DNA of 64,000 nt from Caballeronia arationis (GCF_001544975.2 NZ_FCOG02000028.1:21613-85612), one strand, 5' to 3'. Shown: positions 40,989 through 50,231, counted from the first letter of the stretch. A program made the numbers and translations. The notes: a model not told the origin generated them from the sequence alone.

Positions 40989-42416
40989 ATGAACAATGCA
41001 CTGAAGTTCTATATCGACGGCGCATGGGTCGAGCCGTCCGGCACGGCGCGCCTGCCCGTCATCGATCCCTGCACGGAAGAAGCCCTCGCCGAAGTGGCGA
41101 TGGGCACGCCCGCCGACGTCGATCGCGCGGTGACGGCGGCGCGGCGCGCGTTCGCGTCGTTCTCGCAGACGACGCCCGATGAGCGCCTGGCGCTGATCCG
41201 ACGCATTCTCGACGTCTTCATGGAGCGCCACGACGAACTCGGCGAAACGATCTCGCGCGAGATCGGCGCGCCGCGTGCGCTCGCGCATGCATGGCAGGCG
41301 GGCATCGGGCGGCGGCATCTGGAAGAACTGATCCGCACCTGCGAGTCGTTCCAGTGGCAGCGCAGCAAGGGCACGACGCTCGTCAATCACGAGCCGGTCG
41401 GTGTCGTCGCGCTGATCACGCCGTGGAACTGGCCGATCAACCAGATCGTCTGCAAGGTCGCGCCCGCGATCGCGGCGGGCTGCACGATGGTGCTCAAGCC
41501 GAGCGAAGTGTCGCCGCTGAACGCCGTGCTGTTCGCGGAGATACTCGATGCGGCGGGTGTGCCGCCCGGCGTCTTCAATCTCGTCAACGGCGACGGACCG
41601 ACCGTCGGCGCGGCGCTCGCGGCGCACCCCGGAGTCGACATGGTGTCGTTCACCGGATCGACGCGCGCGGGTATCGAGATCGCGAAGCTCGCGGCGCCGA
41701 CCGTCAAGCGCGTGCATCAGGAACTGGGCGGCAAGTCGGCGAACATCCTGCTCGACGACGTCGATTTCGAAGCGGCCGTGACCGCGGGCGTCAACTCGTG
41801 CTTCGGCAACAGCGGCCAGTCGTGCAATGCGCCCACGCGCATGCTCGTGCCCGAGGCGCGTCACGAAGAAGCGGTGTCGATAGCGCGTCGCGCGGCCGAG
41901 GCGCATCGCGTCGGTCCGGCTAACGACGAGCGCACGACGATGGGTCCTGTCGTCAGCGAACTGCAGTTCGAGCGCGTGGAGCGGCTGATCGGCATCGGCA
42001 TCGACGAAGGCGCGCAGGTTGTGGCGGGCGGTCTCGGGCGTCCGGCGGGTTTGGAGCGCGGCTATTACGTGCGGCCGACGGTGTTCGCCGGCGTGCGCCC
42101 TTCGATGACCATCGCGCGCGACGAGATCTTCGGCCCGGTGCTCGCGATCATGCCGTATCGCGACGAGGAAGATGCGATCGCGATCGCCAACGATACGCCG
42201 TTCGGGCTTGCGGCCTATGTGCAGTCCGCCGATCTGGAGCGCGCCCGGCGTGTGGCGCTCAGGTTGCGCGCGGGCAGCGTCTATCTGAACTATCCGTCAT
42301 GGGATGCGGGCGCGCCGTTCGGCGGGTACAAGCAGTCGGGCAATGGACGTGAATACGGCGAGTGGGGCCTGGAGGCGTTTCTGGAAGTGAAGGGCATTGT
42401 GGGGTTCGGGGGCTGA
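40989..42416 (+). CDS. Aldehyde dehydrogenase of the polyamine-type module
   Basis: The 475-residue protein (from ATG 40989) shows TPWNWPINQIVCKVAPAIAA, FTGSTRAGIEIAK, QELGGKSANILLDD and GNSGQSCNAPTRM with the catalytic cysteine. The CNAPTR form marks a subfamily of NAD aldehyde dehydrogenases often linked to amine catabolism. It would finish oxidation of the aldehyde made by the FAD oxidase. Its stop is 8 bp from the convergent GMC gene stop. Confidence 0.85.
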   Translation: MNNALKFYIDGAWVEPSGTARLPVIDPCTEEALAEVAMGTPADVDRAVTAARRAFASFSQTTPDERLALIRRILDVFMERHDELGETISREIGAPRALAHAWQAGIGRRHLEELIRTCESFQWQRSKGTTLVNHEPVGVVALITPWNWPINQIVCKVAPAIAAGCTMVLKPSEVSPLNAVLFAEILDAAGVPPGVFNLVNGDGPTVGAALAAHPGVDMVSFTGSTRAGIEIAKLAAPTVKRVHQELGGKSANILLDDVDFEAAVTAGVNSCFGNSGQSCNAPTRMLVPEARHEEAVSIARRAAEAHRVGPANDERTTMGPVVSELQFERVERLIGIGIDEGAQVVAGGLGRPAGLERGYYVRPTVFAGVRPSMTIARDEIFGPVLAIMPYRDEEDAIAIANDTPFGLAAYVQSADLERARRVALRLRAGSVYLNYPSWDAGAPFGGYKQSGNGREYGEWGLEAFLEVKGIVGFGG

Positions 42417-42424
42417 ACGCCGCT

Positions 42425-44137
42425 TCACCCGCGTCCCCGAAGCATGTCCGCGATGCGCTCCGCGATCATGATGGTCGGCACATTCGTGTTCGCGCACGGG
42501 ATCGACGGCATCAGCGACGCATCGCACACGTAGAGCCCGTCAACGCCAAGCACCGCGCCGCGCGCGTCGCAGACGGCGAGCGGATCGTCCACGGCGCCCA
42601 TGCGGCAGGTTCCGGACGGATGCCACGTGCCGCCCACCGAACGCGTGACAAAGCGCGTGAGTTCGCCATCGTCGGCGAGCAGTTGACCCAGCGTTATACC
42701 CTGCGTCACCACGCGCCTTACGAGCCACCCGCGTAACGGTCCGGCAATATCCAGCAGCGCGGCAAGCGTGCCGCGCTGAAACGCGTTCCACACTCCCGGC
42801 ACGGCAACGCTTGCGACCCGCGGCGAATAGCTCGACGGCAACACTGTTCCGCGATGGCGCGCCATCAGCGGATCGGCGAGCGTCTGCGCCCCGAAACGCA
42901 GCGCGAGCTTCAGGCGGTCGAGATCGCGGGCATCGGAGAGCATGTTGAAGTCGACAGCGGGCTCGTCCTGCGGATTCGCCGACGTGAGCCTGACACGCCC
43001 GCGCGAGTACGACTTGTTCACCCAGAAGAAGATCGTCCCCAACCGGTAGCCGACGGAATGCCAGCCCGAGCGCGAAAGAATCGCGCCGTGCATGTCGCCG
43101 GGTACGGTGCCGGGCAGGCCCGAAGAAAAGCGCACGATGGCCTGTTCGTGATGCTCGTCGGGGAAGGGCGTGCGGGCTGCAAGCGGCAGGAATGCGGAGA
43201 CGGCAATCGACGGATGCTCCATCAGGTTGCCGCCGACGCCGGCACGATCCGCAATCACTTCGATGCCGAGCGCGGCGAGATCGGCGGCCGGGCCGATGCC
43301 GCTTCGCATCAGGAGCGCCGGACTATGGATCGCGCCCGCGCAGACGATCACCTTCGCAGCACGCAATTCTTCGCGATTTGCCAGAAGCGCGCCAACCGCG
43401 CGCTTGCCATCGAACAGCACGCGCCCGACGATCGTGTCCGTGAGGATCGTGAGATTGGTCCGGGCGCGCACGGTGTCGTCGAGATAGCAGACCGAGGTCG
43501 GAATGCGTTCGCCCGTTTCGCTCACGCCGATCGCGCCGATGAACGTGCCGTCTTCCCACGCGCCGTTCTGATCGTCCCGCCGGGTATGACCGCGTGCGTC
43601 GAGCGTGCCGAGCACCGCGCGCACGAACGGCGAGACGCGCGTCCAGCTCGGGCGCTGCACGCGCAGCGGACCGCTCGTGCCATGCAGTTCGCCGCCGAAG
43701 TCGCAATCGGTTTCGAGCTTGCGGAAATACGGCAGGCACGCGGTCCAGTTCCAGCCGTGGGCGCCGAGCGCGTGCCATTCGTCGTAGTCGGCGGGGGCGC
43801 CGCGGTTGGACATCAGCGCGTTGATCGCCGAGCCGCCGCCGAGCACGCGCGCCTGCTCGTAGCGGTGCATCGCTGCCGTCGCGCTCATGCGCGCCGTCAG
43901 CCGCTGCCAGATGTTGGCGGTGTCGAGATATGCGCGGCCGGGATAGCGGCTGCGTATGGCCGCGGGCATGTCGGCCTGCGAAATGTTGCGGCCGGCTTCC
44001 ACGAGGCACACGGTCTTGCCGGCGTCTTCGGACAGGCGAGCGGCGAGCACGCAACCCGCCGAGCCGCCGCCGAGAATCAGATAGTCGATCACGTTCGAAG
44101 AATGCGACTGCGCGATGGTGCGTGCGGGAATGGACAT
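42425..44137 (-). CDS. GMC-family FAD oxidoreductase (choline dehydrogenase-like)
   Basis: From ATG 44137 the protein has 570 residues. It shows YLILGGGSAGCVLAARLSED, the GMC signature 1 region RVLGGGSAINALMSNRGAP, AGAIHSPALLMRSGIGP (signature 2) and the C-terminal GTWHPSGTCRMG with the active-site histidine, then NTNVPTIMIAE. GMC enzymes oxidise alcohols such as choline or sugar alcohols. It lies 44 bp after the binding-protein gene in the same direction, which implies that the imported compound, or a by-product, carries an alcohol group. Confidence 0.85.
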   Translation of the reverse strand: MSIPARTIAQSHSSNVIDYLILGGGSAGCVLAARLSEDAGKTVCLVEAGRNISQADMPAAIRSRYPGRAYLDTANIWQRLTARMSATAAMHRYEQARVLGGGSAINALMSNRGAPADYDEWHALGAHGWNWTACLPYFRKLETDCDFGGELHGTSGPLRVQRPSWTRVSPFVRAVLGTLDARGHTRRDDQNGAWEDGTFIGAIGVSETGERIPTSVCYLDDTVRARTNLTILTDTIVGRVLFDGKRAVGALLANREELRAAKVIVCAGAIHSPALLMRSGIGPAADLAALGIEVIADRAGVGGNLMEHPSIAVSAFLPLAARTPFPDEHHEQAIVRFSSGLPGTVPGDMHGAILSRSGWHSVGYRLGTIFFWVNKSYSRGRVRLTSANPQDEPAVDFNMLSDARDLDRLKLALRFGAQTLADPLMARHRGTVLPSSYSPRVASVAVPGVWNAFQRGTLAALLDIAGPLRGWLVRRVVTQGITLGQLLADDGELTRFVTRSVGGTWHPSGTCRMGAVDDPLAVCDARGAVLGVDGLYVCDASLMPSIPCANTNVPTIMIAERIADMLRGRG

Positions 44138-44181
44138 CCGCGCGAACCGGCCGGTCCGCGCGGAAAGAGAGGAGTTGCGCG

Positions 44182-45225
44182 TTACTGCATGAACTTGAGC
44201 CAGCGCGCCTTCGCCTGGACGCCGGCGTCCGAGGCCCACCAGTCTTCCGACATCAGCGCCTGCTTCGCTGCGTTGTCGGGCGAGCTCGGCAGTTCGCTTG
44301 CGCGCTTCGCGTCGATCTTGCCGGTCTTGAACGCCGCCGGATTGCCCGGGCCGTAGTCGATATAGAGCGGCAGGTTCGCCTGCAATTCCGGCGACACGGC
44401 CGTGTTGACGAACTTGATCGCCTCCGGCAGATTCGGCGCGTTCTTCAGTACGCACAGTTGCGTGTTCTGCAGGATGCCGTCGTTGAACGTGAAGTCGACG
44501 TCGGGATTGTCCTTGCGCACGGCGCTCGCGCGGCCGTTCCAGATCATCGTCATGTCGACTTCGCCGTCGTGCAGCAATTGCGCCGACTGTCCGCCCGAAG
44601 TCCACCAGACCGTCACGTCCGGCTTGATCTGCTGAAGCTTCTTGAACGCACGGTCGACGTCGAGCGGATAGAGCTTGTCGCGCGGCACGCCATCGGCGAG
44701 GAGCGCGGCTTCGAGCACCGTCATCGGGTCGTTGCGCAGCGCGCGCGTGCCGGGGAAGTCCTTCACGTTCCAGAAATCGGCCCAGCTCTTCGGCACTTTC
44801 TTCAGCGTCTTCTTGTTGTAGCCGATGACGGTCGAATAGAACTCGTAGGCCACCGAATACGGTGTGCGGTACTTCTCGGGCATCGCGGCCGCATTCGGGA
44901 TCTTCGAAAAGTCGAGCTTTTCGAGCAGGCCCTCACGGCCGCCGCGCAGACAGTTGGACGTCGGCGTGTCGACCACGTCCCAGATCGGCTTGCCGGTGGC
45001 GGCCTGCGCCTTGATCTGCGGCCACGCGTCCGGAATGCTTTCCTGGTTGATGGTGATGCCGAGCTGCTTGGCGGCGGGGTCGAGGATGGCCTTGGTCTGC
45101 GCTTCCTGATACGTGCCGCCCTGCGAGACGAAGGTAATTTTCCCGGCGGCAAAGGCGGGCGCGAGACTCGCGGCGCCCAGAATCAGAAGAGCGGCAAGCG
45201 GGCGCAACGTTGGCTTTTTGATCAC
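44182..45225 (-). CDS. Periplasmic solute-binding protein, polyamine type (PotD/F-like)
   Basis: The 347-residue protein has a signal peptide (residues 1-26, ending APAFAAG) and a mature part starting KITFVSQGGTYQEAQ. It has YSVAYEFYSTVIGYN, VWWTSGGQSAQLLHDGEVDM and MIWNGRA, typical of type 2 spermidine/putrescine binding proteins. It is the only binding protein near the PotABC-like genes, which lack one in their own operon. The duplicated promoter element upstream shows joint control with that operon. Confidence 0.85.
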   Translation of the reverse strand: MIKKPTLRPLAALLILGAASLAPAFAAGKITFVSQGGTYQEAQTKAILDPAAKQLGITINQESIPDAWPQIKAQAATGKPIWDVVDTPTSNCLRGGREGLLEKLDFSKIPNAAAMPEKYRTPYSVAYEFYSTVIGYNKKTLKKVPKSWADFWNVKDFPGTRALRNDPMTVLEAALLADGVPRDKLYPLDVDRAFKKLQQIKPDVTVWWTSGGQSAQLLHDGEVDMTMIWNGRASAVRKDNPDVDFTFNDGILQNTQLCVLKNAPNLPEAIKFVNTAVSPELQANLPLYIDYGPGNPAAFKTGKIDAKRASELPSSPDNAAKQALMSEDWWASDAGVQAKARWLKFMQ

Positions 45226-45369
45226 GACTTTGTCCTCGAGACGGTTATGCGAAAGAGATCGTCGATGTAATGCGGTGTTCGTCGCGGCGCGTCGCCGGTG
45301 GCGAAAGCGGCGGCGTGGGGAAGGCGCACAGCGGAGCCTCGGCCCTTTCGATGATGCGCCTTCAGCAAA

Positions 45370-45437
45370 AAATATAGTGAGTCAATTTCGCCGCGACAAC
45401 GCCCGAATTGTTGGAGCGCCCATGACATCAGGTTATG
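45370..45437 (-). promoter_or_regulatory. Duplicated operator-promoter element, copy at the binding-protein gene
   Basis: Read leftward: ACCTGATGTCATG from 45433, TCCAACAATTCGGG near 45415, TATATT from 45376. Order, orientation to the gene and the 57-bp spacing equal those at 35948-36013. The gap from 45226 to 45576 otherwise holds a 145-bp leader and no gene. Confidence 0.75.
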
Positions 45438-45576
45438 ACGGGGCGATGAAGCGGGACTGAATGGTATCGCGAGCGGCGACCGATTCAAAATGACGCCATG
45501 AATCGACGAGGAAGGAGGGTGTGGCGGGAAAGGTGGAACGTGGCCGTTCCACCCGCAAAGCGTGGGAGGCGTTTCG

Positions 45577-46524
45577 TCAGGCGGAGGCGTCGAGGCCCAT
45601 CAGCGCGCGGACATGTGCCGCCGTGCCGGTGGCGAGTCCTTCGAGACTGTAGCCGCCTTCCAGGATCGACACGATGCGTCCACCCGCCGCCGCATCGGCG
45701 ATGCTCATCAGTTCGCGCGTGATCCAATGGAAGTCGTCGTCTTCGAGGCGCAGGCCCGCGAGCGGGTCCAGCCGGTGCGCATCGAAGCCGGCCGAGATGA
45801 CGATCAACTGCGGAGCGAATTCGCGGATCGCCGGCATCATTTCTGCGCCGATCCGGGTACGGAACAGTTCCGAATCGCAGCCGCGCGGCAACGGCACATT
45901 GACGATGTTGTGGTCGACACCTGTCTCGGACGCGGCGCCCGTGCCCGGATAGAGCGGCGACTGGTGGCTCGACGCATAGAGCAGCTGGGGCCGGCTGAAG
46001 AACGCCGCCTGCGTGCCGTTGCCATGATGGACGTCGAAATCGACTACTGCGACGCGTTCCAGTCCGTGCACGTCATGCGCATAGGCGGCCGCGATCGCCG
46101 CCTGGTTGAAGATGCAGAAGCCCATCGCGCGTGCGGGTTCCGCGTGATGGCCGCACGGGCGCGTTGCGCAGAACACGTTGCGCGCCTCTTCGTTCATCAC
46201 GGCATCGACGCCGGCGCACGCCGCGCCGACGCAGCGCATCACGGCCTCCCACGAACCAGGCGACATGACTGTATCGCCGGCGTCGAGCGGCACATAGCCT
46301 TGCTTCGGCGCGCTGTCCGCGATGTCGTCGATAAAGTCGCGCTCGTGAATCAATGCCAGCTGGTCGAGTGTGCCCATCGGCGCTTCGCGCCATTCCAGCG
46401 ACGAAAACGCCGGCGAGCGCAGCGCGCCGAGCACGGCCTTCAAACGTTCCGGCGACTCTGGATGGTTCGGCCCCGGACGGTGTTCGAGACAGGCAGCGTG
46501 GGAATAAACAAGAGTGGTGTTCAT
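45577..46524 (-). CDS. Histone-deacetylase-family amidohydrolase (acetylpolyamine amidohydrolase-like)
   Basis: The 315-residue protein has the deacetylase active site: RPCGHHAEPARAMGFCIFN with the catalytic histidine pair, VVDFDVHHGNGTQ with the zinc-binding aspartate and histidine, ISAGFDAHRLDPLAG with the third zinc ligand, and LEGGYSLEG with the transition-state tyrosine. Bacterial members deacetylate acetylated polyamines or other small amides. Beside a polyamine-type importer and amine oxidase it would release free polyamine for oxidation. Confidence 0.85.
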   Translation of the reverse strand: MNTTLVYSHAACLEHRPGPNHPESPERLKAVLGALRSPAFSSLEWREAPMGTLDQLALIHERDFIDDIADSAPKQGYVPLDAGDTVMSPGSWEAVMRCVGAACAGVDAVMNEEARNVFCATRPCGHHAEPARAMGFCIFNQAAIAAAYAHDVHGLERVAVVDFDVHHGNGTQAAFFSRPQLLYASSHQSPLYPGTGAASETGVDHNIVNVPLPRGCDSELFRTRIGAEMMPAIREFAPQLIVISAGFDAHRLDPLAGLRLEDDDFHWITRELMSIADAAAGGRIVSILEGGYSLEGLATGTAAHVRALMGLDASA

Positions 46525-46739
46525 GGTGGTCGCCTATCGCAGCCGGTGCACGATCCGGCTGTCATCGCTTTCTCGTCGTTTGCACGGACGGGTTGCGTCC
46601 GCGCGCGCCGCGACACGCCAGTCGTTGCGCGCCGCACGGTCGAGCTTAGCGTCCGGCGCGTGGCGGGGATAGTTACACAAACTTTGGAACAGCATAGACG
46701 ATCTCTTATGCGAGACCGCGCATGCAATGCCGGCCAGCG

Positions 46740-47912
46740 TCAGCCGATATCGGCCGATGCGTCGAATTGGATCTCCGCCTGCACCCACTTCGGTGCGCCG
46801 CCATCGATGCTCTGCTCCGACAGCGCGCTCGCCTTGACGCCGAGCAGCCGGATGCTGCGGTCGAGCGTGACGCGCTTCAGGCATTCGGTCGCGGCGCGCC
46901 GGATCGATGCGCCGTCGGCGACGCCGCGCTCCAGCGTGTGGTCGCGCGTGACCGTGTGGAAGTCGCTGAAGCGCACCTTGATGCTGATGCACGCGGACGT
47001 GAGATTGCGCCGTTCGAGGTCCTCGGCGAGCCGCATGCAGAGCGCGGTGAAACGCTCCGATAGTTCGGCGCGGTCGCGGCGCGGATGCAGGTCCCGCGAG
47101 AAGGTCGTCTCGCGGGACTTCGAGCGCGGCACCGATTCGGTCTCGATCTCGCGCTCGTCGATGCCGGCCGAGATCCGCGTGAGCCAGCTCGCATAGCTCA
47201 GGCCGAAGTGTTCTTGAAGGAACGCGGGATCGGCCGCGGCGATGTCGCCGACGGTGTGGATGCCGAGTGCCGCGAGCCTGTCGTTTGCCTTCGGGCCGAT
47301 GCCGTTCACCTTCTTCGCGGCGAGCGGCCAGATGCGCGGTTCGAGGTCGTCCATCGAGAGGATGGTCAGGCCGTCCGGCTTGTCGAGTTCCGAGCCGATC
47401 TTCGCGAGCAGCTTGTTCGGCGCGACCGCGATCGAGCACGTGAGCCCGGTTGCATCGGCGACCACGCGCTTGATGCGCTGCGCGAGCGTGCGCGTCTCGC
47501 CGGGAACGTCGGTCAGATCGATGTAGATTTCGTCGATGCCGCGGTTCTCGATGCGCGGCGCGACGCTCGCCACCGCGTCCTTGAAAAGCTCCGAGTAGTG
47601 GCGGTACGAGTCGAAGTTGCTCGGCAACAGAATCGCGTCGGGGGCGAGCTGCGCCGCCTTCATCATGCCCATCGCCGAGAAGACGCCGAGCTTGCGGGCC
47701 TCGTAGGTCGACGTCGTCACGACGCCGCGGCCCGTGTATTCGCGCAGCCGCACGAAGTGGCGCGTGCCGTTTTCGTCGACGGTCGGCGTGGCGCGGTGCC
47801 CGCCGCCGACGACGACGGCCTGTCCGCGCAACTCGGGATAGCGCAGCAATTCGACCGACGCGAAGAAGGCGTCCATGTCGAGATGCGCGATGCGGCGAGT
47901 CGGGGCGCTCAT
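46740..47912 (-). CDS. dinB: DNA polymerase IV
   Basis: From ATG 47912 the protein has 390 residues. IAHLDMDAFFASVELLRYP holds the first catalytic aspartates and NRGIDEIYIDLTDV the second pair. The helix-hairpin-helix NGIGPKANDRLAALGIHTVG and the little-finger domain follow. It is a Y-family translesion polymerase, error-prone on undamaged DNA. The start is set by the conserved MSAPTRRIAHLDMDAF beginning; an upstream open frame overlaps the next gene and is rejected. No LexA box was recognised. Confidence 0.95.
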   Translation of the reverse strand: MSAPTRRIAHLDMDAFFASVELLRYPELRGQAVVVGGGHRATPTVDENGTRHFVRLREYTGRGVVTTSTYEARKLGVFSAMGMMKAAQLAPDAILLPSNFDSYRHYSELFKDAVASVAPRIENRGIDEIYIDLTDVPGETRTLAQRIKRVVADATGLTCSIAVAPNKLLAKIGSELDKPDGLTILSMDDLEPRIWPLAAKKVNGIGPKANDRLAALGIHTVGDIAAADPAFLQEHFGLSYASWLTRISAGIDEREIETESVPRSKSRETTFSRDLHPRRDRAELSERFTALCMRLAEDLERRNLTSACISIKVRFSDFHTVTRDHTLERGVADGASIRRAATECLKRVTLDRSIRLLGVKASALSEQSIDGGAPKWVQAEIQFDASADIG

Positions 47913-47931
47913 GTCCGGATGTGCCGCGATG

Positions 47932-48435
47932 CTATTGCGCGACGCTCGGCAGGTTCGCGCACGAACGCTGGAAATACGCGGTCGGCACGTTCGGCACGTC
48001 CTCGGCAAGCCGGTCCAGTTCCTCGCGGATCGAGGTCAGATAGTGGCCGTCGCGCGCATCGGCGTCGCCCGCATGGATCGCTTCCAGCTTGCGACGCACC
48101 GCGCCATAACGGGCGCCCGCCGCGCGATGCTGCTCGGCGCGTTCCTCATAGCGCAGGAAGGTCTGGAGCGCGGCGAGGACGGCCGCCACGATGCTCGTCA
48201 GCCCGACGACCGCCCGCAGGAACGACGACACGGCTGTTGCGACCAGCGAAAGAAACGCCGACGTGCCGATGAGCGAGGTGATCGTGATGACCGCAATGCC
48301 GAGCCAGCGGCCGCGCCGGTGCAGGCGGTCGGCCATGTCGTAATGGCTCGCCTGCGACTCGCGCGCGCGGCGGATCCACTTCAGCAGCAATTCGGCTTCG
48401 TCGATGGGCGGGTGATAGTCGGTCGATTGGGTCAT
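47932..48435 (-). CDS. SLATT-domain (DUF4231-like) membrane protein
   Basis: From ATG 48435 the product has 167 residues. A helical N-terminus (LLLKWIRRARESQASHYDMA) leads to two close membrane helices (residues about 50-95, WLGIAVITITSLIGTSAFLS and the AVVGLTSIVAAVLAALQTFL stretch) and a long C-terminal helix (RAAGARYGAVRRKLEAIHAG). This is the layout of SLATT proteins, predicted pore-forming effectors in nucleotide-signal defence systems. No cyclase or sensor gene is adjacent; it lies 19 bp before dinB in the same direction. Confidence 0.7.
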   Translation of the reverse strand: MTQSTDYHPPIDEAELLLKWIRRARESQASHYDMADRLHRRGRWLGIAVITITSLIGTSAFLSLVATAVSSFLRAVVGLTSIVAAVLAALQTFLRYEERAEQHRAAGARYGAVRRKLEAIHAGDADARDGHYLTSIREELDRLAEDVPNVPTAYFQRSCANLPSVAQ

Positions 48436-48580
48436 GTCTTGATACGCGATGCAACCTGTGCGCGGACCGGCGGTCCTGCAGGATAGATATGGTATCAACA
48501 CCGGCGCAATCGTGACGAGCCCGGCTCGTCAGGCAATGCCGCAAGATCCAATCTCGCGGCATCAAGATGCAACGCGAGCG

Positions 48581-49331
48581 TCACGCCCGCGCCCGGGTTT
48601 CCTTCGACGCACGCATGTCGGGCCGCCAGCCGAGCTCGCGCCGCGCCTTGTCGCTCGACACTTCCGCGCGATCCTCGGCGATGTTGTAGATGCCGCCCGG
48701 CGAGTGCGCGAGCGCGAGCAGCGCCGCGTGCGCCGCCGCTTCGACGTGCAGCGGACTCGCGCCCGCCGTGCGGTCCGTGCCGGTTCCCGGTCCGTACAGG
48801 TGCCCGTATCGCAGCACCGTGCCGACGATGGGCGCCGCGTTCAGAACCTGCCGTTCGAGCGCGGCCACGCCTCGCACGCTGATCGCGCGTGAGCCTTCGG
48901 CGTCGAGGTCGAGCGGATCGGTTTCGGCATACGGTTGCTTCCCCGGCCGGTAAGCCCACGCGATGCTCTGCGCGACGAGCCGCTCGCAGCCCGCCGCGTG
49001 CGCCCGCTGCGACCAGATTGCGCGTGCCTTCGTCGCGCACGCGCGCGTTGTTCACCAGTGCTTGCGCCATCTTCGAAGGATCGAGGCCCGGCGGCAGGTC
49101 GGTCAGCTGATGGACGACGCCGGAGGGCGCGATGCGTGCGAGCGCCGCGGCGAGTGCATCGCGATCGAACACGTCGACGACGACGGGCACCGCGCCCGCC
49201 GCTTCGAGCGAGGCGGCGCGCTCGGGACGGCGCGTGCCGCCGTAGACGGTGTAGCCGGCATCGATGAGAAGCGGCACGAGCGCCGTGCCGATGACGCCGG
49301 TCGCGCCGGCGAGAAAGACTTTGCGGTTCAT
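48581..49331 (-). pseudogene. NAD-dependent epimerase/dehydratase-family gene with a frameshift
   Basis: The first 109 codons give KVFLAGATGVIGTALVPLLI (Rossmann motif) up to EGTRNLVAA. An extra base in a C run at 49003-49005 then breaks the frame. In the next frame the family sequence resumes: AHAAGCERLVAQSIAWAYRP, then GVAALERQVLNAAPIVGTVL, RYGHLYGPGTG with the catalytic-type tyrosine, and a normal end at 48581. The restored protein would have about 250 residues. A one-base sequencing error is as likely as true loss. Confidence 0.8.
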
Positions 49332-49457
49332 CCGGGAGCTCCGTGTTTTCTGTCTGGCACTCAGGTGCGTGCTAGGTGCGTGCCGTCAGAATACGGAGCG
49401 CAGTGGCTGCCGGAAATAACCAATTCATGGCGATCCGAGCGGACCAGTGACTGCGTT

Positions 49458-49991
49458 TCAGCTCCAGTCGTCCATGTCGTGCTTGATGCTATGGCGGTTT
49501 GCAATCAGCGTATCGACGCTCGGCTCGTTGTTCATCGCGCGCTGGATCGCCAGCTTGGTCGCCTCGTAGTTCGTTCGATACATGTCCTTCTTGTCGAGAT
49601 TCGCGTCTGTCACGCAACGCGGATCGATCCACACGAGGCTGATGATGCACAGGTCATTTGCCTGTTCCTTCGGCAGGATGCCCTCGATCAGGCAATCGAC
49701 AACGGCGTCCGCCGTTGCCGACTGCACCACGCCGCCGAACAGTTCGATCGTCGCCATGTCCTTGAGCGTGACCTTCGGGACGATCATCGTCGCGGGGCGC
49801 ACCATCTGGTTGCAGGCGCGAATCGCGAACATCGCCGTATGTCCCTTGCTCTGCGCCATCATGTTGGCGAATGCGTGACCGACCGGCCCGTCGACGCGGC
49901 CGATCAGGATCTCCGGCATGGCGTCGGTCGCCTGTCCGGGCGCGGCGAAAACGGTGGCTTCGCCAGCGCGGAATGTCAGATCGTTACTCAT
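49458..49991 (-). CDS. Formaldehyde-activating enzyme (Fae)-family protein lacking the catalytic histidine
   Basis: The 177-residue protein matches Fae: GPVGHAFANMMAQSKGHTAM, RPATMIVPKVTLKDM, LFGGVVQSATADAVVDCLIE and the C-terminal YEATKLAIQRAMNNEPSVDT. Fae condenses formaldehyde with tetrahydromethanopterin. In active Fae a histidine (position 17 in Methylorubrum) precedes the IDLIIG strand; here the equivalent place reads DAMPEILIG with methionine. So it probably does not catalyse the usual reaction and may bind formaldehyde or pterin as a sensor or have another role. No methanopterin genes are nearby. Confidence 0.8.
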   Translation of the reverse strand: MSNDLTFRAGEATVFAAPGQATDAMPEILIGRVDGPVGHAFANMMAQSKGHTAMFAIRACNQMVRPATMIVPKVTLKDMATIELFGGVVQSATADAVVDCLIEGILPKEQANDLCIISLVWIDPRCVTDANLDKKDMYRTNYEATKLAIQRAMNNEPSVDTLIANRHSIKHDMDDWS

Positions 49992-50175
49992 GGATGGCTC
50001 CTTTGTCCTTCACGTGTTGCTTCAGTGACCCGATGATCGAAGGGGCAAAGGATGCAAGGACAATGCCAATGACGCATGCAGCGCTCAAGACGGCAGTTTG
50101 CGGCTTCGCATGGTCAGTGCGCCGCTTGGCAGGCGACAGGGACGCGGAACATAGTGTCAGCCTGCCGTGACACAT
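49984..50175 (-). CDS. Possible small membrane protein
   Basis: A 63-codon frame ending at TAA 49984, overlapping the Fae-like start by 8 bp. It has one membrane helix (AVLSAACVIGIVLASFAPSI) followed by a charged tail. The chosen ATG 50175 has no clear ribosome site, and the real start could be internal. The overlap with the next gene and the single hydrophobic helix are the only support. Confidence 0.3.
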   Translation of the reverse strand: MCHGRLTLCSASLSPAKRRTDHAKPQTAVLSAACVIGIVLASFAPSIIGSLKQHVKDKGAIHE

Positions 50176-50231
50176 TGGCCGGGCCAGACGTGCGCCGGCG
50201 CTCGCCGCCGACGCTTCCTGCTTCGCGATGC

